A model generated the notes under the pieces. That model was not told the origin of the DNA, ran no database searches, and saw only the letters and a list, made by a program, of their open reading frames with translations. A DNA stretch of 64,000 nt, from NCBI RefSeq assembly GCF_008123515.1, contig NZ_VSSR01000001.1:62001-126000 (forward strand), written 5' to 3'. This DNA is from Bradyrhizobium cytisi (GTDB taxonomy: Bacteria; Pseudomonadota; Alphaproteobacteria; Rhizobiales; Xanthobacteraceae). Below, in pieces: positions 17,917-27,268 of the stretch (positions within the stretch are counted from its first letter, which is position 1; each line of letters starts with the position of its first letter). Made by a program: the position numbers and the translations under genes.

Positions 17917-17930
17917 TGACATTTTTGTCA
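17917..17930. promoter_or_regulatory. Palindrome upstream of doxX
   Basis: TGACA-TTTT-TGTCA is a perfect short palindrome about 80 bases before the doxX start, in a 220-base gap. It could bind a dimeric repressor. Seen by eye only; the regulator is unknown. Confidence 0.25.
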
Positions 17931-18056
17931 TATCGGTCAAAACACCGCAGGCTGTGATTTTAGCCGCGCGCCATCCGCATTTTCTGAGCATCTACGCGTC
18001 GTGCCCGCCCGTAGTTCCCCGGTGACGCGAATGAGTTCAGGTTACCTCCGGGAAAC

Positions 18057-19313
18057 CTAGCGCCGCAAGGCGGGCACGATCAGGAATGGGATCATTCCGA
18101 GCACCACGCTCGCAAGTGCGAACACGAGCAGCGCGTTATAGCCGTGGGTGGCGTCATGGATCAGGCCGCCGCTCCAGGAGCCGAAGGCCGAGCCCGAACC
18201 GCTGCCGATCGAGATCGTGCCGTAGATGGTGCCGACCCGCTTGCCCCGAAAAATCTTCATCGCAGTTGCGGTGATCAGCGGTCCGCGCGAGCCCATCATG
18301 CTGCCGAAGCAGACGACGAAGCCGGTCAGCAGGATGAGGTTCGGCGAATATTGCAACAGCCAGAGCAGGGCGATGCCGAGGATCGAGATCGCGTAGCTCA
18401 GCAGCACGGACGGCCGGCGCCCGATCAGCCCGTCGAGCGCGGACACCCCGATCATGCCGAACACCAGCACCACGCCGGAAAAACCCCAGGCGGTTGCGGC
18501 CTGGAGCGGGGGAAAGCCCGCATCGATCAGATAGGCCACGATCTGGGCCGCGATCGCATACATGCCGACGGCGGTGAAGAAGAAGGTCGAGAACAGCGCC
18601 CAGAAGGCATGGTGACGCATCGCGCTCAGAAGCGTCCAGCCGTCGTCGATGAAATCCGGATCGGTCTTCTTGACGACATGAGGCGAGCCCAACGCGAACA
18701 GGCGCCACGGCAGCAGCATGAGCGGCACCAGCAGACCAAGCGCGGCGAAGCCGTAGACCTGATAGGTCTCGCGCCAACCGAGATGATCGATCAGCAGCTG
18801 CGAGGCCGGCAGCAGCGCCAGCACGCCGCCGCCCATCGCCGAGTACACCACCGCCATCGCGGTCGGCAGCTTTGGCCCGAACCAGCGGCCGAGCAGGATC
18901 GAGTTCGGCACGTTGCCGATAAAGGCGACGCCAATGCCGACGCACAATCCGATCGAGAGCTGAAATTGCCAGAGCGCCTGCGCATGGCCTGCGATCAGGA
19001 AGGCCGAGCCGAGCAGCAGCAGGCCGAGCGCGTAGACGATGCGCGGTCCGGAATGATCGAACAGGCGGCCAACCAGCGGCGCAGTCAGTCCGCTGATGAG
19101 CCAGGTCAGCGAGTAGATCGAAACCACCTGCGCGCGATCCCAGCCGAAATTTTCGGAGATCGGCTTGAGGAAGACGGTGAAGCTTTCGCTTAAGCCCCGC
19201 CCGAGCACGGCCAGCGTGAAGCACAGCGCGAGCACGACAAGCGCGGTGCGCACCGCGTCCTGCTGCGTGCTTCCTTGTTCCGTCGACGTTTCCCGGGGCG
19301 TGTTCTGATCCAT
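18057..19313 (-). CDS. MFS transporter (oxalate/formate antiporter-like)
   Basis: 418 residues from ATG 19313 (MDQNTPRETSTEQ), with twelve predicted helices. Major-facilitator signatures include LVGRLFDHSGPR between helices 2 and 3 and LDGLIGRRPSVLLSYA between helices 8 and 9. The GR-FDxxGPR style loop resembles monocarboxylate or oxalate/formate transporters. No catabolic neighbour gives the substrate; tyrS is next but unrelated. A short acidic N-terminus precedes helix 1. Confidence 0.85.
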   Translation of the reverse strand: MDQNTPRETSTEQGSTQQDAVRTALVVLALCFTLAVLGRGLSESFTVFLKPISENFGWDRAQVVSIYSLTWLISGLTAPLVGRLFDHSGPRIVYALGLLLLGSAFLIAGHAQALWQFQLSIGLCVGIGVAFIGNVPNSILLGRWFGPKLPTAMAVVYSAMGGGVLALLPASQLLIDHLGWRETYQVYGFAALGLLVPLMLLPWRLFALGSPHVVKKTDPDFIDDGWTLLSAMRHHAFWALFSTFFFTAVGMYAIAAQIVAYLIDAGFPPLQAATAWGFSGVVLVFGMIGVSALDGLIGRRPSVLLSYAISILGIALLWLLQYSPNLILLTGFVVCFGSMMGSRGPLITATAMKIFRGKRVGTIYGTISIGSGSGSAFGSWSGGLIHDATHGYNALLVFALASVVLGMIPFLIVPALRR

Positions 19314-19368
19314 TGCCGTCAGGGAGCGCGCATCGACGCGCCCTGACAAGCATCAAAAGCTCATACGC

Positions 19369-20622
19369 CTATGCAGGCTTGAGCAGGATGTGCTTCTTCT
19401 TGCCGAAGGACAACTTGATCACGCCTTCCGGCGTCAGATTGGCAGCCGACAGCGCCATCTTCTCGTCGGTGACGGGGCCGTCGTTGACGCGCAGGCCGCC
19501 GCCTTTGATCTGGCGCCGTGCCTCGCCATTGGAGGCGACGAGGCCCGCCTTGACGAAGGCGTTGAGCACGCCGAGTCCGGCCTCCAGCTCGCCGCGCGGA
19601 ATTTCCACCGTCGGCAGGCTCTCGGCGAGTGCGCCTTCCTCAAAGGTGCGGCGTGCGGTCTCGGCCGCTTCGTTCGCTGCGTCGCGGCCATGCAGCAGCG
19701 CGGTCGCTTCCGTGGCGAGCACCTTCTTGGCCTCGTTGATCTCCGAGCCGCCGAGCGCTTCGAGCTTCTTGATCTCGCTCATCGGCAGCGTCGTGAACAG
19801 CTTCAGGAACTTGGCGACGTCGGCGTCCTCGGTGTTGCGCCAGTACTGCCAGAAATCATACGGCGAAAACTGGTCGGCGTTGAGCCACACCGCGCCTTGC
19901 GCGGTCTTGCCCATCTTGGCGCCCGATGCGGTCGTCAGCAGCGGCGTGGTCAGCGCGTACAGCTGATGCGTACCCATGCGGCGGCCGAGATCGACGCCCA
20001 TAATGATGTTGCCCCATTGGTCGGAGCCGCCCATCTGCAAATGGCAGCCGGTCCGCTTGGCCAGTTCGACGAAGTCGTAGGCCTGGCAGATCATGTAGTT
20101 GAACTCGATGAAGCTCATCTCCTGCTCGCGCTCGAGGCGCAGGCGGACCGAATCCATCGTCAGCATGCGGTTGACCGAGAAATGCCGGCCGACGTCGCGC
20201 AGCATGTCGATGTAGTTGAGCTTGGTCAGCCACTCGGCATTGTCGAGCATGATGGCGTCGCTCTTGCCGTCGCCGTAGCGCAGCACTTTTGCGAACACGC
20301 CCCGGATCGAAGCCTTGTTGGCCTCGATCTCGGCGACGGTGCGGATCGCGCGCGTCTCGTCCTTTCCGGAGGGGTCGCCGACCATGGTGGTGCCGCCGCC
20401 CATCAGCGTGATCGGCTTGTTGCCGGACTGCTGAAACCAGTGCAGCAGCATCATGGTCAGATAGTTGCCGATGTGCAGCGAAGGAGCGGTGCAATCGTAG
20501 CCGACATAGGCGATCGCCTCGCCCTTGGCGGCGAGCGCGTCCAGCCCCTCGAAATCGGAGCACTGGTGGATGAAACCACGTTCCTGCAGGGTGTTGAGGA
20601 AATCCGATTTAAATGCAGTCAT
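19369..20622 (-). CDS. tyrS: Tyrosyl-tRNA synthetase
   Basis: 417 residues, class Ic aminoacyl-tRNA synthetase that attaches tyrosine to tRNA-Tyr. The ATP-binding HIGH motif appears as SLHIGNYL (about residues 49-56) and the KMSKS motif as [11 protein letters not shown] near residue 235. Tyrosine recognition is seen in [10 protein letters not shown] and in [10 protein letters not shown]-terminal S4 RNA-binding domain reads [18 protein letters not shown]. It is divergent from anmK across 165 bases. Confidence 0.96.
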   Translation of the reverse strand: MTAFKSDFLNTLQERGFIHQCSDFEGLDALAAKGEAIAYVGYDCTAPSLHIGNYLTMMLLHWFQQSGNKPITLMGGGTTMVGDPSGKDETRAIRTVAEIEANKASIRGVFAKVLRYGDGKSDAIMLDNAEWLTKLNYIDMLRDVGRHFSVNRMLTMDSVRLRLEREQEMSFIEFNYMICQAYDFVELAKRTGCHLQMGGSDQWGNIIMGVDLGRRMGTHQLYALTTPLLTTASGAKMGKTAQGAVWLNADQFSPYDFWQYWRNTEDADVAKFLKLFTTLPMSEIKKLEALGGSEINEAKKVLATEATALLHGRDAANEAAETARRTFEEGALAESLPTVEIPRGELEAGLGVLNAFVKAGLVASNGEARRQIKGGGLRVNDGPVTDEKMALSAANLTPEGVIKLSFGKKKHILLKPA

Positions 20623-20787
20623 CTGTCGGCATGCCTGACAATTCTTGGTTTACTGTTTTGGGAGCAATTTAAGGGTCCTCCGCCGGAACTGGATTGCTGC
20701 CCGCCACTTGGCGCTGTGGCATTATAAGATGTGTCCCTCTGGCACAAGATCGGCATGCCGGAGGAAGGGTTTTGAGGACGCTGATCC

Positions 20788-21891
20788 ATGATGTTGACGG
20801 CACTCGGTTTGATGAGCGGCACCTCGCTGGACGGGGTGGACGTCGCGCTGATCGAAACCGACGGAAAGCAGGTGAAAGCGTTCGGGCCGTCCGGCTACCG
20901 GCCCTATAGCCCGGCGGAGCGCAACCTGCTGCGCCAGGCGCTGTCCGAGGCCGTGCATCTGCCGCAACGCGATGCCCGGCCCGGGATCCTGGCCGAGGCC
21001 GAGCGCGCAGTAACGCTGGCGCATGCCGAGGCGGTGGCCGCCTTCGTCGCCCAGAACCGGATGAAGCCGGAGGACATCGACATCGTCGGCTTCCACGGCC
21101 AGACCGTGCTGCACCGGCCCGAGCGGCGGCTGACGGTGCAGATCGGCGATGCGCTGGCGCTGGCCAAAGCCATCCATATCCCCGTGATGCACGACTTCCG
21201 CGCGGCGGACGTCGAGGCCGGCGGGCAGGGCGCGCCGTTCGTGCCGGTCTACCACCGGGCGCTCGCCAATTCGCTGGCGCGCGAAGGGCCGATCGTCGTG
21301 GTCAATATCGGCGGCGTCTCCAACATCACCTATATCGACGGCAACGACACGCTGATCGCCTGCGACACCGGGCCCGGCAACGCGCTGCTCGACGATTTCA
21401 TGTACCGCACCATGAACCAGGCGTTCGATACGGAAGGAAAGTTTGCGGCGCTCGGCAAGGCCGACGAGGCCTGGATCGCCCGCGCGCTGGAATTGCCGTT
21501 CTTCGCAAGCCCGCCGCCGAAATCGCTCGACCGCAACGATTTTGTCGCGCTGAAGCTGGGCGATGTGCCGCCGGCCGATGGCGCCGCGACGCTCACCGCT
21601 TTCACTGCGGCTGCGATCGCGCGCGTCATTCCGTTGCTGCCGCGGCGGCCGCGAAGCTGGATCGTCTGCGGTGGAGGCGCCCGCAACCTGACCATGCTGC
21701 GCTTGCTGCGGGAGCGGGTCGGCACGGCCACCGTCGAGGCAGCCGAGACGCTCGGCTGGGCCTCCGACGCGATCGAGGCGCAGGCCTTCGGCTTCCTCGC
21801 CGCGCGCGGCCTGAAGGGCCTGCCGCTGTCCTATCCGAGCACGACAGGCGTGCCGATGCCGATGACGGGCGGGGTGATCGCGCGGCCCTGA
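20788..21891 (+). CDS. anmK: Anhydro-N-acetylmuramic acid kinase
   Basis: 367 residues. It phosphorylates and opens 1,6-anhydroMurNAc released during murein turnover, giving MurNAc-6-phosphate. Motifs are LMSGTSLDGVDVAL at the N-terminus (ATP/phosphate loop), DIVGFHGQTVLH, VNIGGVSNITYI and CDTGPGNALLDD. The kinase domain then continues to PMPMTGGVI. The ATG at 20788 is followed by a second ATG; either may be used. A neighbouring tyrS on the other strand is a common pairing in this group. Confidence 0.95.
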   Translation: MMLTALGLMSGTSLDGVDVALIETDGKQVKAFGPSGYRPYSPAERNLLRQALSEAVHLPQRDARPGILAEAERAVTLAHAEAVAAFVAQNRMKPEDIDIVGFHGQTVLHRPERRLTVQIGDALALAKAIHIPVMHDFRAADVEAGGQGAPFVPVYHRALANSLAREGPIVVVNIGGVSNITYIDGNDTLIACDTGPGNALLDDFMYRTMNQAFDTEGKFAALGKADEAWIARALELPFFASPPPKSLDRNDFVALKLGDVPPADGAATLTAFTAAAIARVIPLLPRRPRSWIVCGGGARNLTMLRLLRERVGTATVEAAETLGWASDAIEAQAFGFLAARGLKGLPLSYPSTTGVPMPMTGGVIARP

Positions 21892-21964
21892 GGCGCAGGG
21901 GTCTTGACGAGTCCATGCAAGTGCATCTATGTTAATGCAACTGCATCAAACCGCCGGATTGGCC

Positions 21965-22642
21965 ATGACCGCTTCGCTCAAACTGATCAGCCACAAGCTT
22001 TGCCCCTATGTGCAGCGCGCGGTGATCGCGCTCAAGGAGAAGGGCGTGCCGTTCGAGCGGGTCGATATCGATCTCGTCAACAAGCCGGACTGGTTCCTGA
22101 AGCTCTCGCCGCTCGGCAAGGTGCCGGTGCTGGTGGTGACGACCGACAAGGGCGAGGTCGCGCTGTTCGAGAGCAACGTGATCTGCGAGTACATCGAGGA
22201 GACGCAAGCCGGCGCAAAGCTGCATCCGGCCGATGCCCTCAAGCGTGCCGAGCACCGCGCCTGGATGGAGTTCGGCTCGGCGATCCTCGGCGATCTCTGG
22301 GGCCTGGAGACCACGACCGATCCCGCGACGTTCGAAAGCAAGCGTCAGGCGCTGGTGACGAAGTTCGCGCGCGTCGAGACGGCACTGGGCGCAGGCCCGT
22401 TCTTCGCCGGCGAAGCGTTCAGCCTGGTCGATGCGGTGTTCGCGCCGGTCTTCCGCTACTTCGACCTGTTCGATGAACTAACCGAGCATGGCATCTTCAG
22501 CGATGTCCCCAAGGTGCGCGCGTGGCGGAGCGAGCTCGCAAAACGTCCGAGCGTGCGCACTGCGGTCGACGCCGACTATCCGCAATTGCTGCGCGCCTTC
22601 CTGGTGCGCCACGACGCTCATCTCTTGAAGCTTGCGGCCTGA
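21965..22642 (+). CDS. Glutathione S-transferase family protein
   Basis: 225 residues from ATG 21965. The N-terminal thioredoxin-like domain has SHKLCPYVQRAVIALKEKG, with CPYVQR as in omega/beta-like GSTs, plus LSPLGKVPVLVV (cis-Pro) and ALFESNVICEYIEET for glutathione binding. The C-terminal all-helical domain follows. It can act in detoxification or as a thiol transferase via the Cys. It lies three bases before the SMR transporter gene, so the two are likely one transcript. Confidence 0.88.
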   Translation: MTASLKLISHKLCPYVQRAVIALKEKGVPFERVDIDLVNKPDWFLKLSPLGKVPVLVVTTDKGEVALFESNVICEYIEETQAGAKLHPADALKRAEHRAWMEFGSAILGDLWGLETTTDPATFESKRQALVTKFARVETALGAGPFFAGEAFSLVDAVFAPVFRYFDLFDELTEHGIFSDVPKVRAWRSELAKRPSVRTAVDADYPQLLRAFLVRHDAHLLKLAA

Positions 22643-22645
22643 GCT

Positions 22646-22969
22646 ATGTCGCAGTCTCTGGCCTGGCTGATGCTGGTGATCGCCGGCGCACTCGATGTCG
22701 GCTGGGCAATCTCGATGAAATATGCCGAAGGCTACACGCGCATCGGTTGGAGCATCGTTTCGCTGGTGCTGCTCGCCGCCTTTGTCTTCCTGCTCGGGCG
22801 TGCGTTGAAGGTGCTCGAGGTCGGCGTCGCCTATTCGGTATGGACCGGAATAGGCGCCGCCGGAACCTTCGCCATGGGCGTCGTGCTGTTCGGCGAGGCC
22901 TTGAGCGCGATGAAGCTTGCGGGCATCGCGCTGGTGCTGATGGGGATCGTCGCGCTGAAGCTGGCCTAG
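22646..22969 (+). CDS. sugE: SMR transporter, SugE/Gdx type, with Asp in place of Glu
   Basis: 107 residues and four TM helices. The pattern AYSVWTGIGAAGTFAMGV is typical of SugE/Gdx guanidinium exporters, which export guanidinium in exchange for protons as antiparallel dimers. In SMR proteins the helix 1 Glu (Glu13 in Gdx, Glu14 in EmrE) is the proton and substrate site. Here the aligned segment reads IAGALDVGWAISMKY, with Asp16 at that site, encoded by GAT. The start is three bases after the GST gene. Function is likely but altered in pKa or specificity. Confidence 0.85.
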   Translation: MSQSLAWLMLVIAGALDVGWAISMKYAEGYTRIGWSIVSLVLLAAFVFLLGRALKVLEVGVAYSVWTGIGAAGTFAMGVVLFGEALSAMKLAGIALVLMGIVALKLA

Positions 22970-22984
22970 GCGGCGCCACAGCGA

Positions 22985-23275
22985 TCAGGTGCAGCCGTCG
23001 GCAAGCAGCAGCTTGCTCGTCGTCGTGGCGTGGCGCAGCTTGAAGAGGTCCTGGATGTCGGGATCGTCCAGGAAAGCTTGCGCCTTCTTGCGCTCCGGAA
23101 ATTCAATGATGACGAGGCGCTCGGGCGCCCAATCACCCTCGATCGTGGTCGGCTCCACGCCGCGGACGATGTAGCGCCCGGAGTGCTTGGCGATCAAGGC
23201 GGGAATTTCAGCGATATATGTCTTGAAGCCGGCGACGTCGTTCACCGACAGGTCGAGCACCAGATACGCCTTCAA
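22985..23275 (-). CDS. DUF1330 protein
   Basis: 96 residues. The start appears to be TTG at 23275, because GGGAGAG lies just upstream and the family begins KAYLVLDLSV. The ferredoxin-like fold pattern is seen in YIAEIPALIAKHSGRYIVRG and RLVIIEFPERKKAQAFLDDP. DUF1330 proteins are small dimeric alpha/beta-barrel proteins of unknown catalytic role. It stands just beyond the convergent sugE gene and next to DUF1697. Confidence 0.82.
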   Translation of the reverse strand: MKAYLVLDLSVNDVAGFKTYIAEIPALIAKHSGRYIVRGVEPTTIEGDWAPERLVIIEFPERKKAQAFLDDPDIQDLFKLRHATTTSKLLLADGCT

Positions 23276-23318
23276 TGTTTCTCTCCCGAACCGGGCGATG
23301 TCATCCTCGGTCAGCTAG

Positions 23319-23831
23319 CTAGAGCTCCAGGGCCATCTTCGCTAGGGTCGCGATGGTGTTCATGTTGCGCGCGGTGCCGGTCTTGGCGGCGGGGATCACG
23401 AGTTTTGAAGTCCCCATGCCGTCGCGGTAATGCACGTAGATCTCGCGGCGGCCGAGCTTGACCTCTTCGCCCTTCTGACCGCGAATTTCGGCGAGCGTGT
23501 CCGCGGGCGGCGCCTTGTCGAGGAAGATCGCGACCGTGCGGTTGGGCGCCATTTTGGCAAACGGATTGTCGGCCAAAACCTTTGCCATCTCGCTATCGCT
23601 GCGCACGAGCACACCGAGCGGCACGCCGGCGTAGGTGTGCAAACGCTTTTCCAGCGCGGCTTTGATCGCGGATTCCGATTTGCGGCTGGTAAAGACCACA
23701 TTGCCGCTGGCGATGTAGGTGCGCACGGCACCGAAACCGAGCTCTTCGCACATCGTCTTGAGTTCGGTCATCGGCAGCTTGCCGGTACCTCCGACATTGA
23801 CCGCGCGCAGCAGGGCTACGAACGCGGTCAT
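23319..23831 (-). CDS. DUF1697 protein
   Basis: 170 residues beginning MTAFVALLRAVNVGGTGKLP. The sequence has LRAVNVGG, ELGFGAVRTYIASGNVVFTS and KLGRREIYVHYRDG, all characteristic of DUF1697. The biochemical function is unknown. It is seven bases beyond the stop of the hydrolase gene, so the two are likely co-transcribed. Confidence 0.85.
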   Translation of the reverse strand: MTAFVALLRAVNVGGTGKLPMTELKTMCEELGFGAVRTYIASGNVVFTSRKSESAIKAALEKRLHTYAGVPLGVLVRSDSEMAKVLADNPFAKMAPNRTVAIFLDKAPPADTLAEIRGQKGEEVKLGRREIYVHYRDGMGTSKLVIPAAKTGTARNMNTIATLAKMALEL

Positions 23832-23838
23832 GTCAATC

Positions 23839-24486
23839 TCAGCGCACGTTGGCGAGGCGCATATCCAGATACGCCGTGATGGTTTCCATCAGCGGCTCGA
23901 GCTTGGCGTCGAAGAAGTGGTTGGCGCCGGGGATGACCTGCTGGTCGATCACGATGCCCTTCTGGGTCTTCAGCTTCTCGACCAGCGTGTTGACGTCCTT
24001 CGGCGGCACCACCGCATCCTTCTCGCCGTGCACGATCAGGCCCGACGACGGGCAGGGCGCGAGGAACGAGAAGTCGTAGAGGTTGGCCGGCGGCGCGATG
24101 GAGATGAAGCCTTCGACCTCGGGACGGCGCATCAAAAGCTGCATGCCGATCCAGGCGCCGAACGAGAATCCGGCGACCCAGCAGGCGCGCGCCTCGGGAT
24201 TGATCGTCTGCGCCCAGTCGAGGGCTGCTGCGGCATCCGACAATTCGCCGGTGCCGTGGTCGAACGAGCCCTGGCTGCGGCCGACGCCGCGGAAATTGAA
24301 GCGCAGCACCGAGAAGCCGCGATGCGCGAAGGCGTAGTAGCACTGGTAGATGATCTGATGATTCATCGTGCCGTGAAACTGCGGATGCGGATGCAGGACC
24401 ATCGCAATCGGCGCGTTCTTCTGCTTGGCCGGGTGATAGCGGCCTTCGAGGCGGCCGGCGGGGCCAGTGAAAATAACTTCAGGCAT
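23839..24486 (-). CDS. Alpha/beta hydrolase
   Basis: 215 residues from ATG 24486. The early segment VLHPHPQFHGTMNH supplies an oxyanion-like HP motif, the nucleophile elbow is GFSFGAW (G-x-S-x-G), an acid lies in HGEKDAVVPP, and the catalytic His in IPGANHFFDAKL. This is the pattern of small serine hydrolases often annotated as dienelactone-hydrolase-like; the natural substrate is unknown. DUF1697 follows it within eight bases. Confidence 0.85.
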   Translation of the reverse strand: MPEVIFTGPAGRLEGRYHPAKQKNAPIAMVLHPHPQFHGTMNHQIIYQCYYAFAHRGFSVLRFNFRGVGRSQGSFDHGTGELSDAAAALDWAQTINPEARACWVAGFSFGAWIGMQLLMRRPEVEGFISIAPPANLYDFSFLAPCPSSGLIVHGEKDAVVPPKDVNTLVEKLKTQKGIVIDQQVIPGANHFFDAKLEPLMETITAYLDMRLANVR

Positions 24487-24840
24487 GGGTGATCTCTTGA
24501 TTGATGTCCTGGAGAGGCGGTTCTCCGCAATCAACCGATTGTGGCCTCATCGGCAGCGACGCCGGCGAGAGCGCGAATGGAAGGACGAGAAGGCGTGCGC
24601 CTCGCGGTGATGCGCAAATGGCGCGCGGTGACTTGACGGCCGCGTTCTAACATAGGCTGCGGGGCTAAAAGCAAGCATCTTCGACATCTGCCAATGTGCT
24701 CAAGAACTTAGGCTCATCATCGCGGTGTCATGCCAATGGCAGCCGGGGTGGAGCGGGGTCATGGCCCGGTTCGCATCTGTAGCGGCAACTGATTGGAATC
24801 ACGATCATTTATCGACCGTCGGGCGATCGGCGGTGACGAT
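24487..24840. other. Gene-free gap
   Basis: Between the hydrolase start and the end of the LytTR gene I see no credible ORF, RNA or strong hairpin in these 354 bases. They presumably hold the promoter of the hydrolase/DUF1697 pair and the 3' end of the LytTR transcript. Confidence 0.5.
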
Positions 24841-25791
24841 TCACACAGGTGCGGTACGCCCTCCAAGCGAGGCGACCGCGGGCCGGTAGCGGCGACTGCC
24901 CCCGAGCGTCTGCCCGTTGTCGAACGTGAGCTCGAAGTCCCCTGAGGGCTTGAAGTCGACGCCGCTCACGCGGTCGAGATTGGCAAGCCTGGTCCGGTGC
25001 ACGCGCACGATGGCGAAGCGGGCGAGCTCGCTTTCGGTTGCGGCCAACGTGCCGCGGATCAGGTGCTGGGTGCCGTTGGCGAGGATGTATTCGATGTAGT
25101 TGCCGGCGGAGGCGACCCAGAGGATGTCACGCGGCGCGACGCGGACGCGGCTGGTGCCATCCCGGAGCCAGATCAGATCGGATGATGGTTGCTCCTGCGC
25201 AGCGGCCGGCATGGACGCGGCCGCGCGGGCGGCCTTCCTCAGCTCACGCCGGCTTTCGATCAGCCAGAGCGTTGCCCCCAGCAGCAGAGCGGTGACGGCA
25301 TCTTTGCGGAACTCGTACAGGACCACCGCTAGCGAGAAGTGGAAGTCGTAGCCGCCTCCCGCGAGCCAAAGCAGGAATTTCCGCAAGCCCACCATGCCGG
25401 TGATGTGGAGGGCCGAGAAGCCGAGCACGGCGACCGCAGCGATTCCGATCCGTATCGCCAGCCCATGTGCCTGGCGCATGCGCCGCACGGCCAGCGTCAG
25501 GATCGGCACCAGCAGCAGGATGACGATGATGCTCGACAGCTCCCAGAACAGCCGCCGGCCAATGTCATAGCTGTCGCCGCGCCAGGCGGCGTCCTGCGCG
25601 CCCGAGAGCGCATTGACGACACCGATGGCGAGCGCGACGGCTGCGATCGCAGCAAACATCGTCCATTCGCCACTGATCCCGCCGCGCCAACCGCTCGTCC
25701 CGGACGCCGGCGCCTCGTCCCCTAGCGCCCGGTCCTGATCCCAAACCGTTTCGACGCGCTCCGTTTCGGGGGCATCTTGGCTGTCAGTCAT
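24841..25791 (-). CDS. Membrane-bound LytTR transcription regulator
   Basis: 316 residues. The N-terminal half has about four TM helices (MFAAIAAVALAIGVVNALS, ELSSIIVILLLVPILTLAV, IAAVAVLGFSALHITGM, FHFSLAVVLY and beyond). The C-terminal 100 residues are a LytTR DNA-binding domain: RVAPRDILWVASAGNYIEYI, then FAIVRVHRTRLANLDRVSGV and GGSRRYRPAV. So it is a one-component membrane regulator. Its divergent neighbour is a decayed acyltransferase, the type of gene this regulator class often flanks. Confidence 0.87.
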   Translation of the reverse strand: MTDSQDAPETERVETVWDQDRALGDEAPASGTSGWRGGISGEWTMFAAIAAVALAIGVVNALSGAQDAAWRGDSYDIGRRLFWELSSIIVILLLVPILTLAVRRMRQAHGLAIRIGIAAVAVLGFSALHITGMVGLRKFLLWLAGGGYDFHFSLAVVLYEFRKDAVTALLLGATLWLIESRRELRKAARAAASMPAAAQEQPSSDLIWLRDGTSRVRVAPRDILWVASAGNYIEYILANGTQHLIRGTLAATESELARFAIVRVHRTRLANLDRVSGVDFKPSGDFELTFDNGQTLGGSRRYRPAVASLGGRTAPV

Positions 25792-25835
25792 GGCCCGAAA
25801 ACCGCGTTTGCCGTCCCGTCAAGGAGCAGAGAACC

Positions 25836-26069
25836 ATGTCAACACCGCAGCAAGTTTCGATTTCGGAACGACGCATCGATCTGGATTGGGTGCGGATTTT
25901 AGCCTTCGGGCTCTTGATCTTCTACCACGTCTGCATGCTCTACGTGTCCTGGCGGTTTCACATCAAGAGCGACGAGATCGCGCGTCGGATCGCCTGGCTG
26001 CGGCCCCTGTTCGGGCTGCGGATGGAGTCCCGTTCCGTTGGCGGAATTGCGCAGCAACAGCCGGCCTGA
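25836..26069 (+). pseudogene. Internally deleted acyltransferase_3 remnant
   Basis: A 77-codon frame. Residues 1-45 (RRIDLDWVRILAFGLLIFYH, then VSWRFHIKS) match the N-terminus and first helix of OpgC/acyltransferase_3 proteins, normally about 380 residues. Residues about 46-66 (DEIARRIAWLRPLFGLRMES) resemble the C-terminal end of the same family. It appears that about 300 codons in the middle are gone, leaving an in-frame junction near base 25970. The partner LytTR gene upstream is intact. The C-terminal match is from memory of the family. Confidence 0.6.
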
Positions 26070-26119
26070 TGTGCGGCGGCGGCTGATTGGCGCGAGGAGA
26101 AAAGGTGCTAAGAGGACGC

Positions 26120-27259
26120 ATGCCAAGCCGCGTCTATCTCGACTGGAATGCGACCACGCCGCTGCGCGCCGAGGCGCGTGCAGCGGTGCTGGCCGCTTAC
26201 GAGCTGATCGGCAATCCGTCCTCGGTCCACGCCGAGGGACGGGAGGCGCGGCGGCTGGTCGAGGACGCACGTAGCTCGCTTGCGGCAGCCATCGGCGCTC
26301 TGCCGCGGAACGTGGTGTTCACCTCCGCCGGAACCGAGGCCAATGCGCTGGCGCTGTCGCCCGGCTTGCGCAGCCGATCGGGTGAGCCGGTGCGGCGGCT
26401 CCTGGTTTCCGCGGTCGAGCACGCCTCGGTGCTGGCGGGCGGTCGATTCCCGGCCAGCGACATCGGCCAGATCCGGGTCACGCGATCTGGCGTGGTCGAT
26501 CTCGATGACCTCCGCGCGCTCGTCGCCGCCGGCCCGCCGGCGCTGGTCTCGATCATGGCGGCCAACAACGAGACCGGCGCGCTCCAGCCGGTGGCTGAAG
26601 CAGCGCGGATCGTCCACGAGGCGGGCGGCCTCCTGCATGTCGACGCGATCCAGGCGCTCGGCAAAATTGCTTTCAATATTAACGCGGTAGGCGCGGATTT
26701 TGCGAGCTCTTCTGGGCACAAGATCGGCGGCCCCAAAGGCGTCGGCGCGCTGGTCGTTGCCGAGGGGCTTGCCGGGTTGGAGCCGGTGCTGCGTGGCGGC
26801 GGACAGGAGCTCGGCCGGCGGGCGGGAACCGAGAATGTCGCCGGTATCGCTGGCTTTGGGGCAGCGGTGAGAGCCGCCCTTGAGGCTCTGCCGGAAGATG
26901 CGGAGCGCATGACAAGTCTAAGAGACAGCTTGGAAAATGGTATTCGGGGCATTGCCGGGGCGAGCATCTTCGCGGAAAACGTGAAGAGGTTGCCAAATAC
27001 CGTCCTGTTCACCGCGCCGGGGCTCAAGGCCGAGACTGCCGTGATCGGCTTCGACCTCGAAGGCATCGCCGTCTCCTCCGGTTCGGCCTGTTCCTCCGGC
27101 AAGGTCCAGCCGTCCCACGTGCTCTCGGCGATGGGGTACGACGCCAGCGTGGCCCAGGGAGCGGTGCGCCTCAGTCTGGGCTGGTCCACGCAGCCGGGGG
27201 ACATCAATCGGTGCCTGGAGGCTTGGCGAAAGCTCGGCAATACCCTACTTAGAGGCTAA
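26120..27259 (+). CDS. Cysteine desulfurase (IscS/NifS-like), first in SUF operon
   Basis: 379 residues from ATG 26120, with AGAGGA just upstream. It takes sulfur from cysteine, giving alanine and an enzyme persulfide. Motifs: YLDWNATTPLRAEA, NPSSVHAEGR, MAANNETGALQP, the PLP lysine in SSGHKIGGPKGVGAL, and the mobile catalytic loop SSGSACSSGKVQPSH with the active-site Cys. It resembles class I (IscS/NifS) desulfurases, unlike the class II SufS later in the same operon. It is downstream of the acyltransferase remnant and 125 bases before sufB. Confidence 0.92.
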   Translation: MPSRVYLDWNATTPLRAEARAAVLAAYELIGNPSSVHAEGREARRLVEDARSSLAAAIGALPRNVVFTSAGTEANALALSPGLRSRSGEPVRRLLVSAVEHASVLAGGRFPASDIGQIRVTRSGVVDLDDLRALVAAGPPALVSIMAANNETGALQPVAEAARIVHEAGGLLHVDAIQALGKIAFNINAVGADFASSSGHKIGGPKGVGALVVAEGLAGLEPVLRGGGQELGRRAGTENVAGIAGFGAAVRAALEALPEDAERMTSLRDSLENGIRGIAGASIFAENVKRLPNTVLFTAPGLKAETAVIGFDLEGIAVSSGSACSSGKVQPSHVLSAMGYDASVAQGAVRLSLGWSTQPGDINRCLEAWRKLGNTLLRG

Positions 27260-27268
27260 GCGACGAAA

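Noticed and set aside
24487..24840. Search for an RNA gene or small ORF in the gap before LytTR
   Set aside because: No tRNA-like fold, riboswitch pattern, or ORF with a ribosome binding site was found.
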